Source: an uncultured Pseudomonadota bacterium
GTDB taxonomy: Bacteria > Pseudomonadota > Gammaproteobacteria > Burkholderiales > Burkholderiaceae_C
DNA: 64,000 nt
Assembly: GCA_945952465.1 (NCBI GenBank)
Contig: CAMFIB010000001.1
Coordinates: forward strand, 1,116,001-1,180,000
Direction: 5' to 3'
The notes under the pieces are model-generated. The model saw nothing but the letters and a program-made list of their open reading frames with translations, was not told the DNA's origin and did no database searches. Made by a program: the position numbers and the translations under genes. This document shows, piece after piece, positions 41,373-50,098 of the stretch (position 1 is the first letter of the stretch; every line of letters starts with the position of its first letter).

Positions 41373-43583
41373 ATGATCACCACCCCCACCCCTGTCGCCC
41401 TCGCCGTTGCGCTGCTGCTGGCTGCTCCGGCCGCCGTCTGGGCCCAGTCGGCGCCGGCCGCTACCGCCGCCGACGCCGACAAGACGCTGAAGACCGTCAC
41501 GGTGAACGCCAGCGCGGACGCGTCGGCCCAGGGTTTGTCGCCCAGCTATGCGGGCGGCCAGGTGGCGCGCGGTGGTCGGGCCGGCATTCTGGGCACGCGG
41601 GACAACATGGAAACGCCGTTTTCCATCACCGCGTACACCAACGAGCTGATCCAGGACAAGCAGGCCAGGAGCGTCGGCGAGGTGCTGCAGAACGACCCCA
41701 GCGTGCGCGTGGCGCGCGGGTTCGGCAATTTCCAGGAGTCGTACTACATCCGCGGCTTCATCCTGAATTCGGACGACGTGGCCTACAACGGCCTTTATAG
41801 CCTGCTGCCGCGCCAGTACATCGCCACCGAGCTGTTCGAGCGGGTCGAGGTGCTGCGCGGCGCGTCGGCGTTCCTGACGGGCGCGAACCCGGGTGGCGGC
41901 GGCATCGGTGGCGCCATCAACCTGCTGCCCAAGCGCGCACCCAATGAGCCGCTCACGCGGCTGACGGTGGGCACCGGCAGCGGCGGCTACGGCACGGTGG
42001 CCGCCGACATTGCGCGCCGCTTCGGCCCCGACAACGCCACGGGTGTGCGGGTGAACGCGGCGGTGCGGGACGGCGGCACCGCCATCGACGACGAAAAGAA
42101 CAAGCTCGGCCTGCTGGCCGTGGGCCTCGATTGGCACAGCCGCGACGTGCGGCTGTCGGGCGACATCGGTTTCCAGGACAACCGGCTGAAACAGACCCGC
42201 ACCAACGTCACGCTGACCAGCGCCACCGTCCCGGCCGCACCGGACGCGTCGCAGAACTTCGCGCAGCCCTGGTCGTACTCGAACGAGCGCGACGTGTTCG
42301 GCACGCTGCGCGGTGAATGGGACATCAACCCCGGCCTGACCGCCTGGGCCGCCTACGGCCTGCGCCGGGGCAAGGAGGCCAATTCGCTGGCCAACCTCAC
42401 CGTCAGCAACGCCTCCACCGGCGCGGCCAGCACCTACCGGTTCGACAACACCCGCAAGGACCGGGTCGATACCGGCGAGCTCGGCCTGCGCGGCAAGCTG
42501 CGCACGGGCAGCGTGGGCCACGAATGGGTTCTGGCGGCTTCGCAGTTCGAGGCCGAGAAAGACAACGCCTTTGCGTTCGACTTCGCCAACCAGCTGGCCA
42601 CCAACCTGTTCACCCCGCGTCAGTACGCGTTGCCGGCTTTCAGCGCCGGGGCCGGCTACGGCGGCAGCCTGGCTTCGCCCAATCTGACCGGCCGTACCCG
42701 CATGACCAGTTTTGCCATCGGCGACACGCTGTCGCTGCTGGAGGACCGGCTGCTGGTGACGCTGGGCGCACGCCAGCAGCAGTTGAAGGTCGAGACCTTC
42801 GCCTACGGAACGGCCGCGCCGCAGGCTGGCTACGACCAGTCGCGCACCAGCCCGGCCGCCGGGCTGGTGTGGAAGGCCGGCAAGCAGTTCTCGGTGTACG
42901 CCAACTACATCGAAGGCCTCACGCAGGGCGACACCGCGCCGGCCACCGCCGGTGGCCAGCCGGTGAATAACGTGGGCCAGGCGCTGGCGCCGTACGTGTC
43001 CAAGCAGAAGGAAATCGGCCTGAAGTACGACGGCGGCCGCCTGGGCGGCGGCATCGCGCTGTTCTCCACCACCAAGCCGCGCGCGTTCGTGGATGCCTCG
43101 CGCATCTTCCAGTCGGGCGGCAAGGACGAGCACACCGGCGTGGAGTTGAGTCTGCAGGGCGAGGCCATGCGCGGCTTGCGTGTGCTGGGCGGCGCCACCT
43201 GGCTGGACGCCAAGCAGAAGACCACCGGCGCGGCCACCACCGACGGCAAGCGCGTCATCGGCGTGCCGCGGTTCCAGGCCACCTTCGGGGTGGAATGGGA
43301 CGTGCCCGGCGTGCCGGGCCTGGCGCTGGACGGCCGCCTGCTCCATACCGGCAGCAGCTATGCCGACGCCGCCAACACCCTCAACGTGCCGGGCTGGACG
43401 CGGCTGGACCTGGGCGTGCGCTACCTCACGGAAATCAGCGGCCGTGCCGTCACCTTCCGCCTGCGCATGGAGAACGCGACCGACCGCAACTACTGGGCGT
43501 CGGTCGGCGGCTATCCCGGGTCGGGCTACCTCGTGGTGGGCGGCCCGCGCGCGGTCGGCCTGAGCGCATCGGTCGATTTCTGA
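41373..43583 (+). CDS. TonB-dependent siderophore receptor 1
   Basis: 736 residues. The signal peptide ends AVWAQ. The plug domain has ETPFSITAYTNELIQDKQARSVGEVLQNDPSVRV, YYIRGF and FERVEVLRGASAFLTG, with GGGGIGGAINLLPKR; the beta-barrel ends with an aromatic C-terminus (SASVDF). A TonB box-like KTVTVNA lies near the mature N-terminus. Receptors of this class bring Fe(III)-siderophores across the outer membrane. Ligand type cannot be told from sequence. The PepSY gene follows 10 bp later. Confidence 0.92.
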   Translation: MITTPTPVALAVALLLAAPAAVWAQSAPAATAADADKTLKTVTVNASADASAQGLSPSYAGGQVARGGRAGILGTRDNMETPFSITAYTNELIQDKQARSVGEVLQNDPSVRVARGFGNFQESYYIRGFILNSDDVAYNGLYSLLPRQYIATELFERVEVLRGASAFLTGANPGGGGIGGAINLLPKRAPNEPLTRLTVGTGSGGYGTVAADIARRFGPDNATGVRVNAAVRDGGTAIDDEKNKLGLLAVGLDWHSRDVRLSGDIGFQDNRLKQTRTNVTLTSATVPAAPDASQNFAQPWSYSNERDVFGTLRGEWDINPGLTAWAAYGLRRGKEANSLANLTVSNASTGAASTYRFDNTRKDRVDTGELGLRGKLRTGSVGHEWVLAASQFEAEKDNAFAFDFANQLATNLFTPRQYALPAFSAGAGYGGSLASPNLTGRTRMTSFAIGDTLSLLEDRLLVTLGARQQQLKVETFAYGTAAPQAGYDQSRTSPAAGLVWKAGKQFSVYANYIEGLTQGDTAPATAGGQPVNNVGQALAPYVSKQKEIGLKYDGGRLGGGIALFSTTKPRAFVDASRIFQSGGKDEHTGVELSLQGEAMRGLRVLGGATWLDAKQKTTGAATTDGKRVIGVPRFQATFGVEWDVPGVPGLALDGRLLHTGSSYADAANTLNVPGWTRLDLGVRYLTEISGRAVTFRLRMENATDRNYWASVGGYPGSGYLVVGGPRAVGLSASVDF

Positions 43584-43593
43584 GCGGCGGACC

Positions 43594-44757
43594 GTGGCAA
43601 GCGCCCGTTCCCTGCGAGTGTGGGCCTGGTTGCACAAGTGGTGCAGCCTGGTCTGCACGGTCTTCATGCTGCTGCTGTGCCTGACCGGCTTGCCGCTGAT
43701 CTTTCACCACGAGATCGGCCATCTGCTGGGCACCGAGGTGGAGTCGCCGCCGATGCCGGCCGGCACGCCGCACGCCAGCCTGGACCGCATCATGGCGGCG
43801 GCCCGGGCCACCCACCCCGACCGCATCGTGCAGTTCGCCTCGCAGTCGGACGACGACGAGAACGTCTGGTTCTTCACGCTGACCAAGACGCCGGCGCCAA
43901 CCGACGACTTCCGCTCCGTCGCGGTCGATGCCCGCACGGCAAAGGTGCTGGCCCAGCCGCGTTTCGACGAAGGCTTCATGTACGTGATGTTCAAGCTGCA
44001 CGTCGACCTGTTCGCAGGGCTGCCCGGCAAGCTTTTCCTGGGCTTCATGGGCCTGCTGCTGCTGGTGGCCATCGTCTCCGGCGTGGTGCTGTACGCGCCC
44101 TTCATGCGCAAGCTGGATTTCGGCGAGGTGCGGCGCGACAAGTCGCCGCGCATCAAGTGGCTGGACCTGCACAACCTGCTGGGCATCGTGACGCTGACCT
44201 GGGCCTTCGTGGTCGGCACCACCGGCATGATCAACACCTGGGCCGACCTGCTCATCAAGTATTGGCAGTACGACCAGCTCAGCGTGCTGCTCGCGCCGTA
44301 TGCCGGCCAGCCCATCGTGGCCGAGGCCGAGCGGGGTTCCATGCAACGCCAGCTCGAGGTGGCGCAGGCCCGCACGCCAGACAAGAAATTCTCGTTCGTG
44401 GCCTTTCCGGGCACGGCCTTCTCCAGCCCGCACCACCACACCTTCTTCATGCGCGGCAAGGAGCCGCTCACCTCCAAGCTGCTGCAGCCGGTGCTGGTCG
44501 ACGCCAAGACGGCCGAAATCACCGCCGCGCCGAAATTGCCGTGGTACCTCACCGCGCTGCTCGTCTCGCAGCCGCTGCATTTCGGCGACTACGGCGGCAT
44601 GCCGATGCAAATCATCTGGGCGCTGCTCGACATCGCAACCATCGTCGTGCTCGGCAGCGGCCTGTATCTGTGGCTCAAGCGCAAGCAGCCGAAGTCGCTG
44701 GCCGACGAGGCGGGGGTCAGGCTTCCGGCGCCCACCGCGCCGTCTGCCGGTCGCTGA
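43594..44757 (+). CDS. PepSY-associated transmembrane protein 1
   Basis: 387 residues from GTG 43594. LRVWAWLHKWCSLVCTVFMLLLCLTGLPLIFHHEIGHLLG is the typical first helix of PepSY_TM proteins with conserved His. FKLHVDLFAGLPGKLFLGFMGLLLLVAIVSG and WLDLHNLLGIVTLTWAFVVGTTG are the middle helices; a fourth helix closes the protein. Related proteins are thought to reduce or release iron from siderophores at the inner membrane. Translated directly after receptor 1. Confidence 0.85.
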   Translation: MASARSLRVWAWLHKWCSLVCTVFMLLLCLTGLPLIFHHEIGHLLGTEVESPPMPAGTPHASLDRIMAAARATHPDRIVQFASQSDDDENVWFFTLTKTPAPTDDFRSVAVDARTAKVLAQPRFDEGFMYVMFKLHVDLFAGLPGKLFLGFMGLLLLVAIVSGVVLYAPFMRKLDFGEVRRDKSPRIKWLDLHNLLGIVTLTWAFVVGTTGMINTWADLLIKYWQYDQLSVLLAPYAGQPIVAEAERGSMQRQLEVAQARTPDKKFSFVAFPGTAFSSPHHHTFFMRGKEPLTSKLLQPVLVDAKTAEITAAPKLPWYLTALLVSQPLHFGDYGGMPMQIIWALLDIATIVVLGSGLYLWLKRKQPKSLADEAGVRLPAPTAPSAGR

Positions 44758-44770
44758 CGGCAAGCCCGTT

Positions 44771-44789
44771 GGGTGCGTTTGCCGCACCC
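44771..44789 (+). other. Intercistronic hairpin
   Basis: GGGTGCG-TTTGC-CGCACCC forms a perfect 7-bp stem with a 5-base loop between the PepSY gene and receptor 2. No T-tract follows, so it is more likely an mRNA-stability or attenuation element than a terminator. Confidence 0.45.
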
Positions 44790-44835
44790 GAGCCAAGACA
44801 CGCCTTCCTTACCCATTTTTATTACTGGAACCACC

Positions 44836-46998
44836 ATGCAAGCACACCCCAGCCGCGCCAAGGCCTGGCCCGACGCCACATCTTTTCAACGACGCAACCC
44901 GCCGCGCGCGGTGGCCGTGGCTTGCGTCGCGCTGCTGGTCGGCATTGCCGCGCAGGCGCAAACGCTGCCCGAAGTGAAAGTCACCGCCGACGCTCCCACT
45001 GAAAAAGCCGGCGGCCCGGTGAACGGCTACGTGGCCAAGCGCAGCGCCACCGGCACGAAGACCGACACGCCCCTGCTGGAAACGCCGCAGTCCATCACCG
45101 TCGTCACGCGCGACCAGATGGAAGCGCAGGCCGCCGACTCGCTCGATCAGGCCTTCAACTACTCGGTGGGCATCGTGCCGCTGACCGGCGGTGCCCAGCG
45201 CCGCACCGGCACCGCCTTCGTGGTGCGCGGCTTCAACGTGACCGGCGCCCAGCCGCTGTACCTCAACGGCAGCAAATTCCCGATCAACTCGCTGAGCGGC
45301 ACCATCGAGCCCTACGGCTACGAGCGCGTCGAGCTGCTCAAGGGCCCGGCCTCCATCCTGTACGGGCAGGCCGCGCCCGGCGGCGTGATCAACCTGGTGA
45401 GCAAGCGGCCCACCGCCGAGCCGCTGCACGACATCGAAGTGCAACTGGGCAGTTGGGACCGACGGCAGGTTGCGGCCGACTTCGCCGGCCCGCTGAACGC
45501 CGACGGCAGCCTGAGCTACCGGGTGACGGGCCTGCTGCGCGACAGCCAGACCCAGATCGCCAAGATCCCCGATGACCGCGCCGTGCTGAATGGCGCGCTG
45601 GACTGGAAGATTTCGGCCGACACCAGCCTCGCGCTGCTGAGCACCTACAACCGCGACATCGGCATCTACGACTACGGCAAGCCGCTCGACGGCACGCTGC
45701 TGCCCAACCGCAACGGCCCGGCGCCGCGCGACGTGTTCGACGGCGAGCCCGGCTTCGACAAGTTCAACACCAAGGGCCAGACGCTGGGCTACCTGTTCGA
45801 CCACCGCTTCAACGACACCTGGCAGTTCCGGCAGAACCTTCTGGGCTTCAGCTACGAAAGCGACTACAACTTCCTCACCGTCAACTCCCGCACCGACACG
45901 GCGACGATGCGCACCTTCGTGCGGTCGGCCTCCAGCCGTTTCGACACCGACAAGGGCCTGAGCCTCGACAACCAGCTCGTGGGCAAATGGAAGAGCGGCG
46001 CCTTCGAGCAGATGCTGCTGGTGGGCCTGGACTGGAGCAAGCGCGACTTCACACGCAGCCAGCGCGTGGGCACCGCGCTGCCGCTCGACATGTACAACCC
46101 CGTCTATGGCACGCCCGTGACGCTGGGCGCCGCCACCGGTTCCATCTCCGGCAGCCGGCAGGTCGGCCTCTACGTGCAGGACCAGATCAAGTACGACAAG
46201 CATTGGATCGCGCTGATCGGCGGCCGCTACGACAAGGCCACCAACAACAGCCTGGCCATCGCCGCCAACGGCGCGACCACGCCGTCGGGCTTGAACTCCC
46301 ACGCGTTCACCCCGCGCGCCGGGCTGATGTACGTCTCCGACAGCGGCTTCGCGCCCTACTACAGCTACACCCGTTCGTTCCAGCCCGTTGCCGGGACCGA
46401 CTTCTTCCTGCGGCCCTTCGTTCCCAACCGGGGCACGCAGCACGAGGTGGGGCTGAAGTACGAGCCGCCCGGCGCCAATGTGTCGGCCTCTGTTGCCGTG
46501 TACGAGCTGACGCAGCAGAACGTCAGCACCACCGACCTCGCCCACCCGGGCTTCTCGGTGCAAACCGGCGAGCAGCGCGCCCGCGGCATTGAAATCGAAG
46601 GCCGGGCCAGCATCAACCGCCAGCTCGACCTCGTGGGCGGCATTGCCACCACCGACGCCCGGGTCACCAAGAGCAACACCGCCAGCCTGGTGGGCAGTCG
46701 CCCCACGTCCGTGCCGCGCAACCAAAGCTCGTTGTGGGCCGACTACCGCGTGGGAGAAGCCTTCCCCGGCCTCAGCATCGGGCTGGGCGTGCGCCACATC
46801 GGCCCCGCCGAAGTCAGCCTGATGCCCGTTCCCGGCTTCACCGTCTGGGATGCCGCGCTGCACTACCAGGTGGACCGCTGGCGCTTCGCGCTCAATGTGA
46901 AGAACCTCACCAACAAGACCTATCTCGCGTCCTGCACCTTCGCCTGTTTCTACGGCGACGAACGTAACGCTACGCTGACGGCGCGCTACAGCTGGTGA
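44836..46998 (+). CDS. TonB-dependent siderophore receptor 2 (ferrichrome-receptor-like)
   Basis: 720 residues. Long N-terminal signal region (VAVACVALLVGIAAQAQ), TonB box-like LPEVKVTAD, plug with ETPQSITVVTRDQMEAQAADSLDQAFNYS, VVRGFN, YERVELLKGPASILYGQAAPGGVINLVSKRP, then the barrel, which ends LTARYSW. The plug signature matches FhuA/FoxA/FpvA-type siderophore receptors (TIGR01783-like). A Cys pair near the C-terminus (LASCTFACFYGDE) recalls the last barrel loop of hydroxamate receptors. ATG 44836 is used; the frame upstream reads through the hairpin. Confidence 0.92.
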   Translation: MQAHPSRAKAWPDATSFQRRNPPRAVAVACVALLVGIAAQAQTLPEVKVTADAPTEKAGGPVNGYVAKRSATGTKTDTPLLETPQSITVVTRDQMEAQAADSLDQAFNYSVGIVPLTGGAQRRTGTAFVVRGFNVTGAQPLYLNGSKFPINSLSGTIEPYGYERVELLKGPASILYGQAAPGGVINLVSKRPTAEPLHDIEVQLGSWDRRQVAADFAGPLNADGSLSYRVTGLLRDSQTQIAKIPDDRAVLNGALDWKISADTSLALLSTYNRDIGIYDYGKPLDGTLLPNRNGPAPRDVFDGEPGFDKFNTKGQTLGYLFDHRFNDTWQFRQNLLGFSYESDYNFLTVNSRTDTATMRTFVRSASSRFDTDKGLSLDNQLVGKWKSGAFEQMLLVGLDWSKRDFTRSQRVGTALPLDMYNPVYGTPVTLGAATGSISGSRQVGLYVQDQIKYDKHWIALIGGRYDKATNNSLAIAANGATTPSGLNSHAFTPRAGLMYVSDSGFAPYYSYTRSFQPVAGTDFFLRPFVPNRGTQHEVGLKYEPPGANVSASVAVYELTQQNVSTTDLAHPGFSVQTGEQRARGIEIEGRASINRQLDLVGGIATTDARVTKSNTASLVGSRPTSVPRNQSSLWADYRVGEAFPGLSIGLGVRHIGPAEVSLMPVPGFTVWDAALHYQVDRWRFALNVKNLTNKTYLASCTFACFYGDERNATLTARYSW

Positions 46999-47032
46999 TG
47001 GAGGCCCGGCATGGAAAAAATGGCGGATAATT

Positions 47033-47088
47033 CACTTGAAGTCAGCGCCAATGCTGGATTTGTAGCTATTAAAATGGTAGCTGAATGG
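47033..47088 (+). repeat. Dispersed AT-rich repeat, copy G (intergenic; clearest copy)
   Basis: CTTGAAGTCAGCGCCAATGC, then TGGATTTGTAGCTATTAAAA, then TGGTAGCTGAAT. It contains all blocks of the family: AAGTCAGCGCCAATGCTGGAT, TAGCTATTAAAA and GTAGC. It lies in the 197-bp gap between receptor 2 and the DUF3649 gene. No gene was found in this gap. Confidence 0.75.
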
Positions 47089-47195
47089 GCGCCTTCCTCG
47101 CGCCGTTGGTGTGGTTCGGGCGCACGACATCGTGATTTGCACGGCGCGTTGAAAGCCGCACGCCGGCCCTCCCCCGCCATCGAAAGGAACTGCGG

Positions 47196-47540
47196 ATGAA
47201 CAAGCCCACCCCGCATCAGGCTGAATCGGCGGCCAGGCCGCCGGCCGGCGCGCTCGCCACACAATGGGCCGTTGCCGGCCGCGTGCTCGCCGCGCTGCTG
47301 GGCGGCTACGCCTTCTGCTGGGGTTTCATCGCCCTGGGCATTGCAGCGCTGTTCGCCGTGGGCATGGAGTTCCACGACGCCGAGCACCTCGCCAGCATGC
47401 TGGCCTTCCTGCTCTACGTCGGCGTGTTCTTGTGGGCCATCGCGGCGCGCAGCCTGGCGCGGGTGTGGCTGGTGCTGCTCGGTGGCGGCGCCACCATGGC
47501 GGCGCTGGCGTCCGTGTGGCAACTGTTTCTCGTTCCCTGA
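47196..47540 (+). CDS. DUF3649 family membrane protein
   Basis: 114 residues with three membrane segments: VAGRVLAALLGGYAFCWGFIALGIAALFAVGM, ASMLAFLLYVGVFLWAIAA and VWLVLLGGGATMAALASVW. The order and FH/HDAEHLA acidic-His loop match DUF3649 proteins, which occur with PepSY_TM and DUF3325 genes in siderophore-utilisation loci. A role as a small subunit of the inner-membrane iron-release apparatus is inferred from that association. GAAAGGAACTGCGG precedes the ATG. Confidence 0.8.
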   Translation: MNKPTPHQAESAARPPAGALATQWAVAGRVLAALLGGYAFCWGFIALGIAALFAVGMEFHDAEHLASMLAFLLYVGVFLWAIAARSLARVWLVLLGGGATMAALASVWQLFLVP

Positions 47541-47554
47541 ATCCGGAGGTTCCC

Positions 47555-49225
47555 ATGTTCCAGAACTTTCGCCTCGCCATGGCCTGGCTGCACACCTGGT
47601 TCGGCCTGGTGCTGGGCTTCGTGTTGATGGCCTGCTTCTTCTTCGGCTCGCTGTCGGTGTTCGACCGCGAAATCGACCGCTGGTCCATCCCGTCGTCGCG
47701 CTTCGAGCCGCAGCCCATGCCCTCGTTCGACAAGATCCTGCGGCCCATCTTCCAAACCATGCAGCCCACGCCGGAGCGCATCCGCACGCTGCGCGACAAG
47801 GTCAACGGCCCGTTGCCGGAGCGCTTCGACACCCCGGTGCGCTGGGGCGCCTACACCACCCACCGCGACCCGGTGCTGACCATGTTCGCCGGCTATGACG
47901 TGCCCAACGCCAGGAAGCCGGAAACGCTGATCTTCGCCAACCGCACCATCGACCCGCGCGATGGCTCGGCGCTGTCCGACGACCGGCTGAAGATCGGCAG
48001 CCGGTTCTTCTACCCGTTGCACTACAGCCTGAACTTCCGCTGGATGGACCTGGGCTACTGGATCGTGGGCCTGGCCGCGCTGATGATGCTGGCCGCGCTG
48101 GTCAGCGGCGTCGTCATGCACCGCAAGATCTTCCGCGAGTTCTTCACGTTCCGGCCGAAGAAAACCACGCAGCGCAGCACGCTCGACCTGCACAACATGA
48201 CGGGTGTGCTGGCGCTGCCCTTCCACTTCTTCTTCGCGTTCACCGGCCTGGTCATCTTCGCCGGCATCTATTTCCCGGTGTCTCACACGCAGTTGGAGCC
48301 CATGCACGAACTGCACGAGAAGCTGGAGGCCGAAGAAACCGGCTTGCCGCACGACCGCGCCGGCACGCCGGCCGCCATCGCGTCGGTCGACAAGATGGTG
48401 GCCGAGGCGCAGCGGCGCTGGGCCGCCGCCGGCAAGGCCGGCGACGTCGGTTTTCTGGCCGTGCAGCATCCGCTCGACGCCAATGGCTACGTCAGCGTCT
48501 ACCGCGCCGGCACCGACCGCATCGCGCTGGTGGGCGACGGCATTCACTTCAAGGCGGCCACCGGCGAGGTGCTGCGGGAAGACCCGCCGCGCACCGCCGT
48601 CGACAGCACCTACACCTTTCTGCGCGGGCTGCATCTGCAGCACTTCCGCCACTGGATGCTGCGCTGGCTCTACGTGTTCGGCGGCCTGATGGGTTGTGTC
48701 TGCATCGCCACGGGCTTCATCTTCTTTGTCGAGAAGCGGAAGAAACAGCACGCCAAGGCCGGCAGCCAGGGCAGCCGCGCGGTGGACGCACTGGGCGTGA
48801 CCACCGTGACCGGCATGATGCTGGCGGCGCTGGGCATCCTCATCGCCAACCGGTTGCTGCCCGAGGTGCTGCCCAAGGGTTGGCCGCCGCGAGGAGACCT
48901 GGAGCAATACATCTTCTGGGCGGTCTGGGTGCTGGCCATGGCCCACGCTTTCGTGCGCAGCGCGCCTGTGGCCCGGGGGCTGGTGAACCCGGCCTGGCGC
49001 GAGCAGTGCCGGGCGGTGGCCGTCGGTGCGGTGCTGGCCGTGGTGCTGAACGGCGTGACCACCGGCGACCATCTGCTCAAAACCCTGGGCGAGCACTACT
49101 GGCCGGTGGCTGGGGTCGATCTGTTCCTGCTTGCCGGTGCCGCACTGGCCTGGCTGGCGGCGCGCAAGCTCAAGGAGCGCACCGAGGCCGCGCCGCGCCT
49201 CAAGGCGGAGGTCGCACATGCCTGA
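47555..49225 (+). CDS. PepSY-associated transmembrane protein 2
   Basis: 556 residues. MAWLHTWFGLVLGFVLMACFFFGSLSVFDREIDRW begins the protein. YPLHYSLNFRWMDLGYWIVGLAALMMLAALVSGVVMHRKIFREFF, LDLHNMTGVLALPFHFFFAFTGLVIF, LRGLHLQHFRHWMLRWLYVFGGLMGC and several C-terminal helices follow. His residues in the helices (LHTW, LHYS, LHNM, FRHW) could hold haem or metal, consistent with a proposed siderophore-reductase role (FhuF/FsrB-like logic). GGAGGT lies six bases before the ATG. Overlaps DUF3325 by eight bases. Confidence 0.87.
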   Translation: MFQNFRLAMAWLHTWFGLVLGFVLMACFFFGSLSVFDREIDRWSIPSSRFEPQPMPSFDKILRPIFQTMQPTPERIRTLRDKVNGPLPERFDTPVRWGAYTTHRDPVLTMFAGYDVPNARKPETLIFANRTIDPRDGSALSDDRLKIGSRFFYPLHYSLNFRWMDLGYWIVGLAALMMLAALVSGVVMHRKIFREFFTFRPKKTTQRSTLDLHNMTGVLALPFHFFFAFTGLVIFAGIYFPVSHTQLEPMHELHEKLEAEETGLPHDRAGTPAAIASVDKMVAEAQRRWAAAGKAGDVGFLAVQHPLDANGYVSVYRAGTDRIALVGDGIHFKAATGEVLREDPPRTAVDSTYTFLRGLHLQHFRHWMLRWLYVFGGLMGCVCIATGFIFFVEKRKKQHAKAGSQGSRAVDALGVTTVTGMMLAALGILIANRLLPEVLPKGWPPRGDLEQYIFWAVWVLAMAHAFVRSAPVARGLVNPAWREQCRAVAVGAVLAVVLNGVTTGDHLLKTLGEHYWPVAGVDLFLLAGAALAWLAARKLKERTEAAPRLKAEVAHA

Positions 49226-49538
49226 CGCCCTGATCCTGAGCTTCGCCGCGCTGGCCAGCCTGGCCGGCATGGCCTGGCTGGCGCTGGCCATGGACGTGCA
49301 TTGGGGGCAGGTCCGCCACCACGCGCAGCCGCGCGGCGCCGCCCGGCGGTTGCGCGCGCTCGGCGTGCTGGCCCTGGCCGGCTCGCTGGCCCTGTGCCTG
49401 CGGGTGGACCACGCGTCGATGGCGTCGCTGGTGTGGGTGATGACGCTGGCCGGATCGGCGCTCGCCGTGGCGCTCACGCTCACCTGGCAACCCGCCTGGC
49501 TGCGCCCGCTGGCGTGGGTGGGAGAAGCCGGCCGCTGA
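49218..49538 (+). CDS. DUF3325 family membrane protein
   Basis: 106 residues with three membrane segments: ALILSFAALASLAGMAWLALAMDVHWGQV, RLRALGVLALAGSLALCLRVD and MASLVWVMTLAGSALAVALTLTW. HWGQV and the basic loop are typical of DUF3325, which is almost always next to DUF3649 and PepSY_TM genes. The ATG lies within the last codons of the PepSY gene. It is the last gene of the operon, followed by a strong terminator. Confidence 0.82.
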   Translation: MPDALILSFAALASLAGMAWLALAMDVHWGQVRHHAQPRGAARRLRALGVLALAGSLALCLRVDHASMASLVWVMTLAGSALAVALTLTWQPAWLRPLAWVGEAGR

Positions 49539-49573
49539 GCGACCTGCAAGCGCCGCCGCCAACACGCCCCGGG

Positions 49574-49596
49574 GCCCCGCCACCGGGGCTTTTTTT
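49574..49596 (+). terminator. Rho-independent terminator after the receptor/PepSY operon
   Basis: GCCCCG-CCAC-CGGGGC forms a GC-only stem with a 4-base loop, followed directly by seven T residues (49590-49596). It lies 36 bp after the DUF3325 stop. Confidence 0.88.
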
Positions 49597-49654
49597 CGCT
49601 TGAACGCCGGCCCATGCGCACGCGTCGACCTCCTCACAACCCCAAAAGTAGGAC

Positions 49655-49683
49655 TTGACGATACTACTTAGTGCTTCTATCCT
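49655..49683 (+). promoter_or_regulatory. Sigma70-type promoter of the Fur-like regulator gene
   Basis: TTGACG (49655-49660), a 17-bp spacer and TATCCT (49678-49683). The block TTGACGATACTACT matches TTGACAGTACTACT at the PiuA-like receptor promoter (51403) in 12 of 14 bases, including the bases just after -35. ACTA-CT-TAGT in the spacer is a small inverted repeat. The shared block may be an operator common to both units. Confidence 0.6.
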
Positions 49684-49693
49684 CCGGTCCGAT

Positions 49694-49712
49694 GCAAATG
49701 GCTCTCATCGAT
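49694..49712. promoter_or_regulatory. Fur-box-like site 2
   Basis: GCAAATGGCTCTCATCGAT carries AATG-GCTCT-CATC and lies just after the predicted transcription start of the 49728 gene, a position suited to repression. The core parallels sites at 40931 and 51389. Confidence 0.5.
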
Positions 49713-49727
49713 TGAACCGAACAACCC

Positions 49728-50048
49728 GTGAACTTCGAGACCCACAACAGCAACGAATCCGCCCTGCACCGCATGCTCGCTTCGGGCAAGAAGGTGACGA
49801 TGGGCCGTGTCGCGGTGCTGGAATACTTTCTTGAGCGGCCCAGTGCCTGGCTGTGCGCCCGCGAGATGGCATCCGACCTTGTCACCGACAAGCCCTATCT
49901 CAGCCCTGGCGGCATTTTCAAAAGCCTGGCCTATCTGGAAAAAGAGGGGCTGGTGGAGCGCGTGCGGCGGCTGAAGGGTCCCAGCCTGTATGGCGTGGGG
50001 GACAACCTGCCCCGCTCGCCCGACGGCGCGGTGCCGCAGCTCAATTAA
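49728..50048 (+). CDS. Fur-like winged-helix DNA-binding protein lacking the metal-binding domain
   Basis: 106 residues from GTG 49728. GKKVTMGRVAVLEYFLERPSAW, AREMASDLVTD and SPGGIFKSLAYLEKEGLVERV...LYGVG follow the helix order of the Fur N-terminal domain (T-x-R-xx-VL, then Y-sL-xL-ex-GLv). The C-terminal dimerisation domain with its HHDH and Cys zinc motifs is absent; the protein stops at SPDGAVPQLN. It may be a regulator that dimerises differently or interferes with Fur. The promoter and Fur-like box upstream and the iron genes around it support an iron-related role. Other winged-helix families remain possible. Confidence 0.6.
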   Translation: MNFETHNSNESALHRMLASGKKVTMGRVAVLEYFLERPSAWLCAREMASDLVTDKPYLSPGGIFKSLAYLEKEGLVERVRRLKGPSLYGVGDNLPRSPDGAVPQLN

Positions 50049-50098
50049 TTCAGGGTTCGATGAAAAGTCTGGCGCGGCCCGTGCGCGCCGCGCGGCGC

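Noticed and set aside
40926-43667. 913-codon open frame on the minus strand opposite TonB receptor 1
   Set aside because: Its translation is rich in Arg/His/Gly/Gln with no family pattern. It is the antisense shadow of a GC-rich gene with strong third-position bias.
44771-44789. Hairpin between PepSY_TM 1 and receptor 2 as a terminator
   Set aside because: Stem is good but there is no T-tract, and the genes on both sides are co-oriented iron genes.
47011-47199. 62-codon frame before the DUF3649 gene
   Set aside because: Mostly the dispersed repeat plus leader sequence; no conserved protein pattern.
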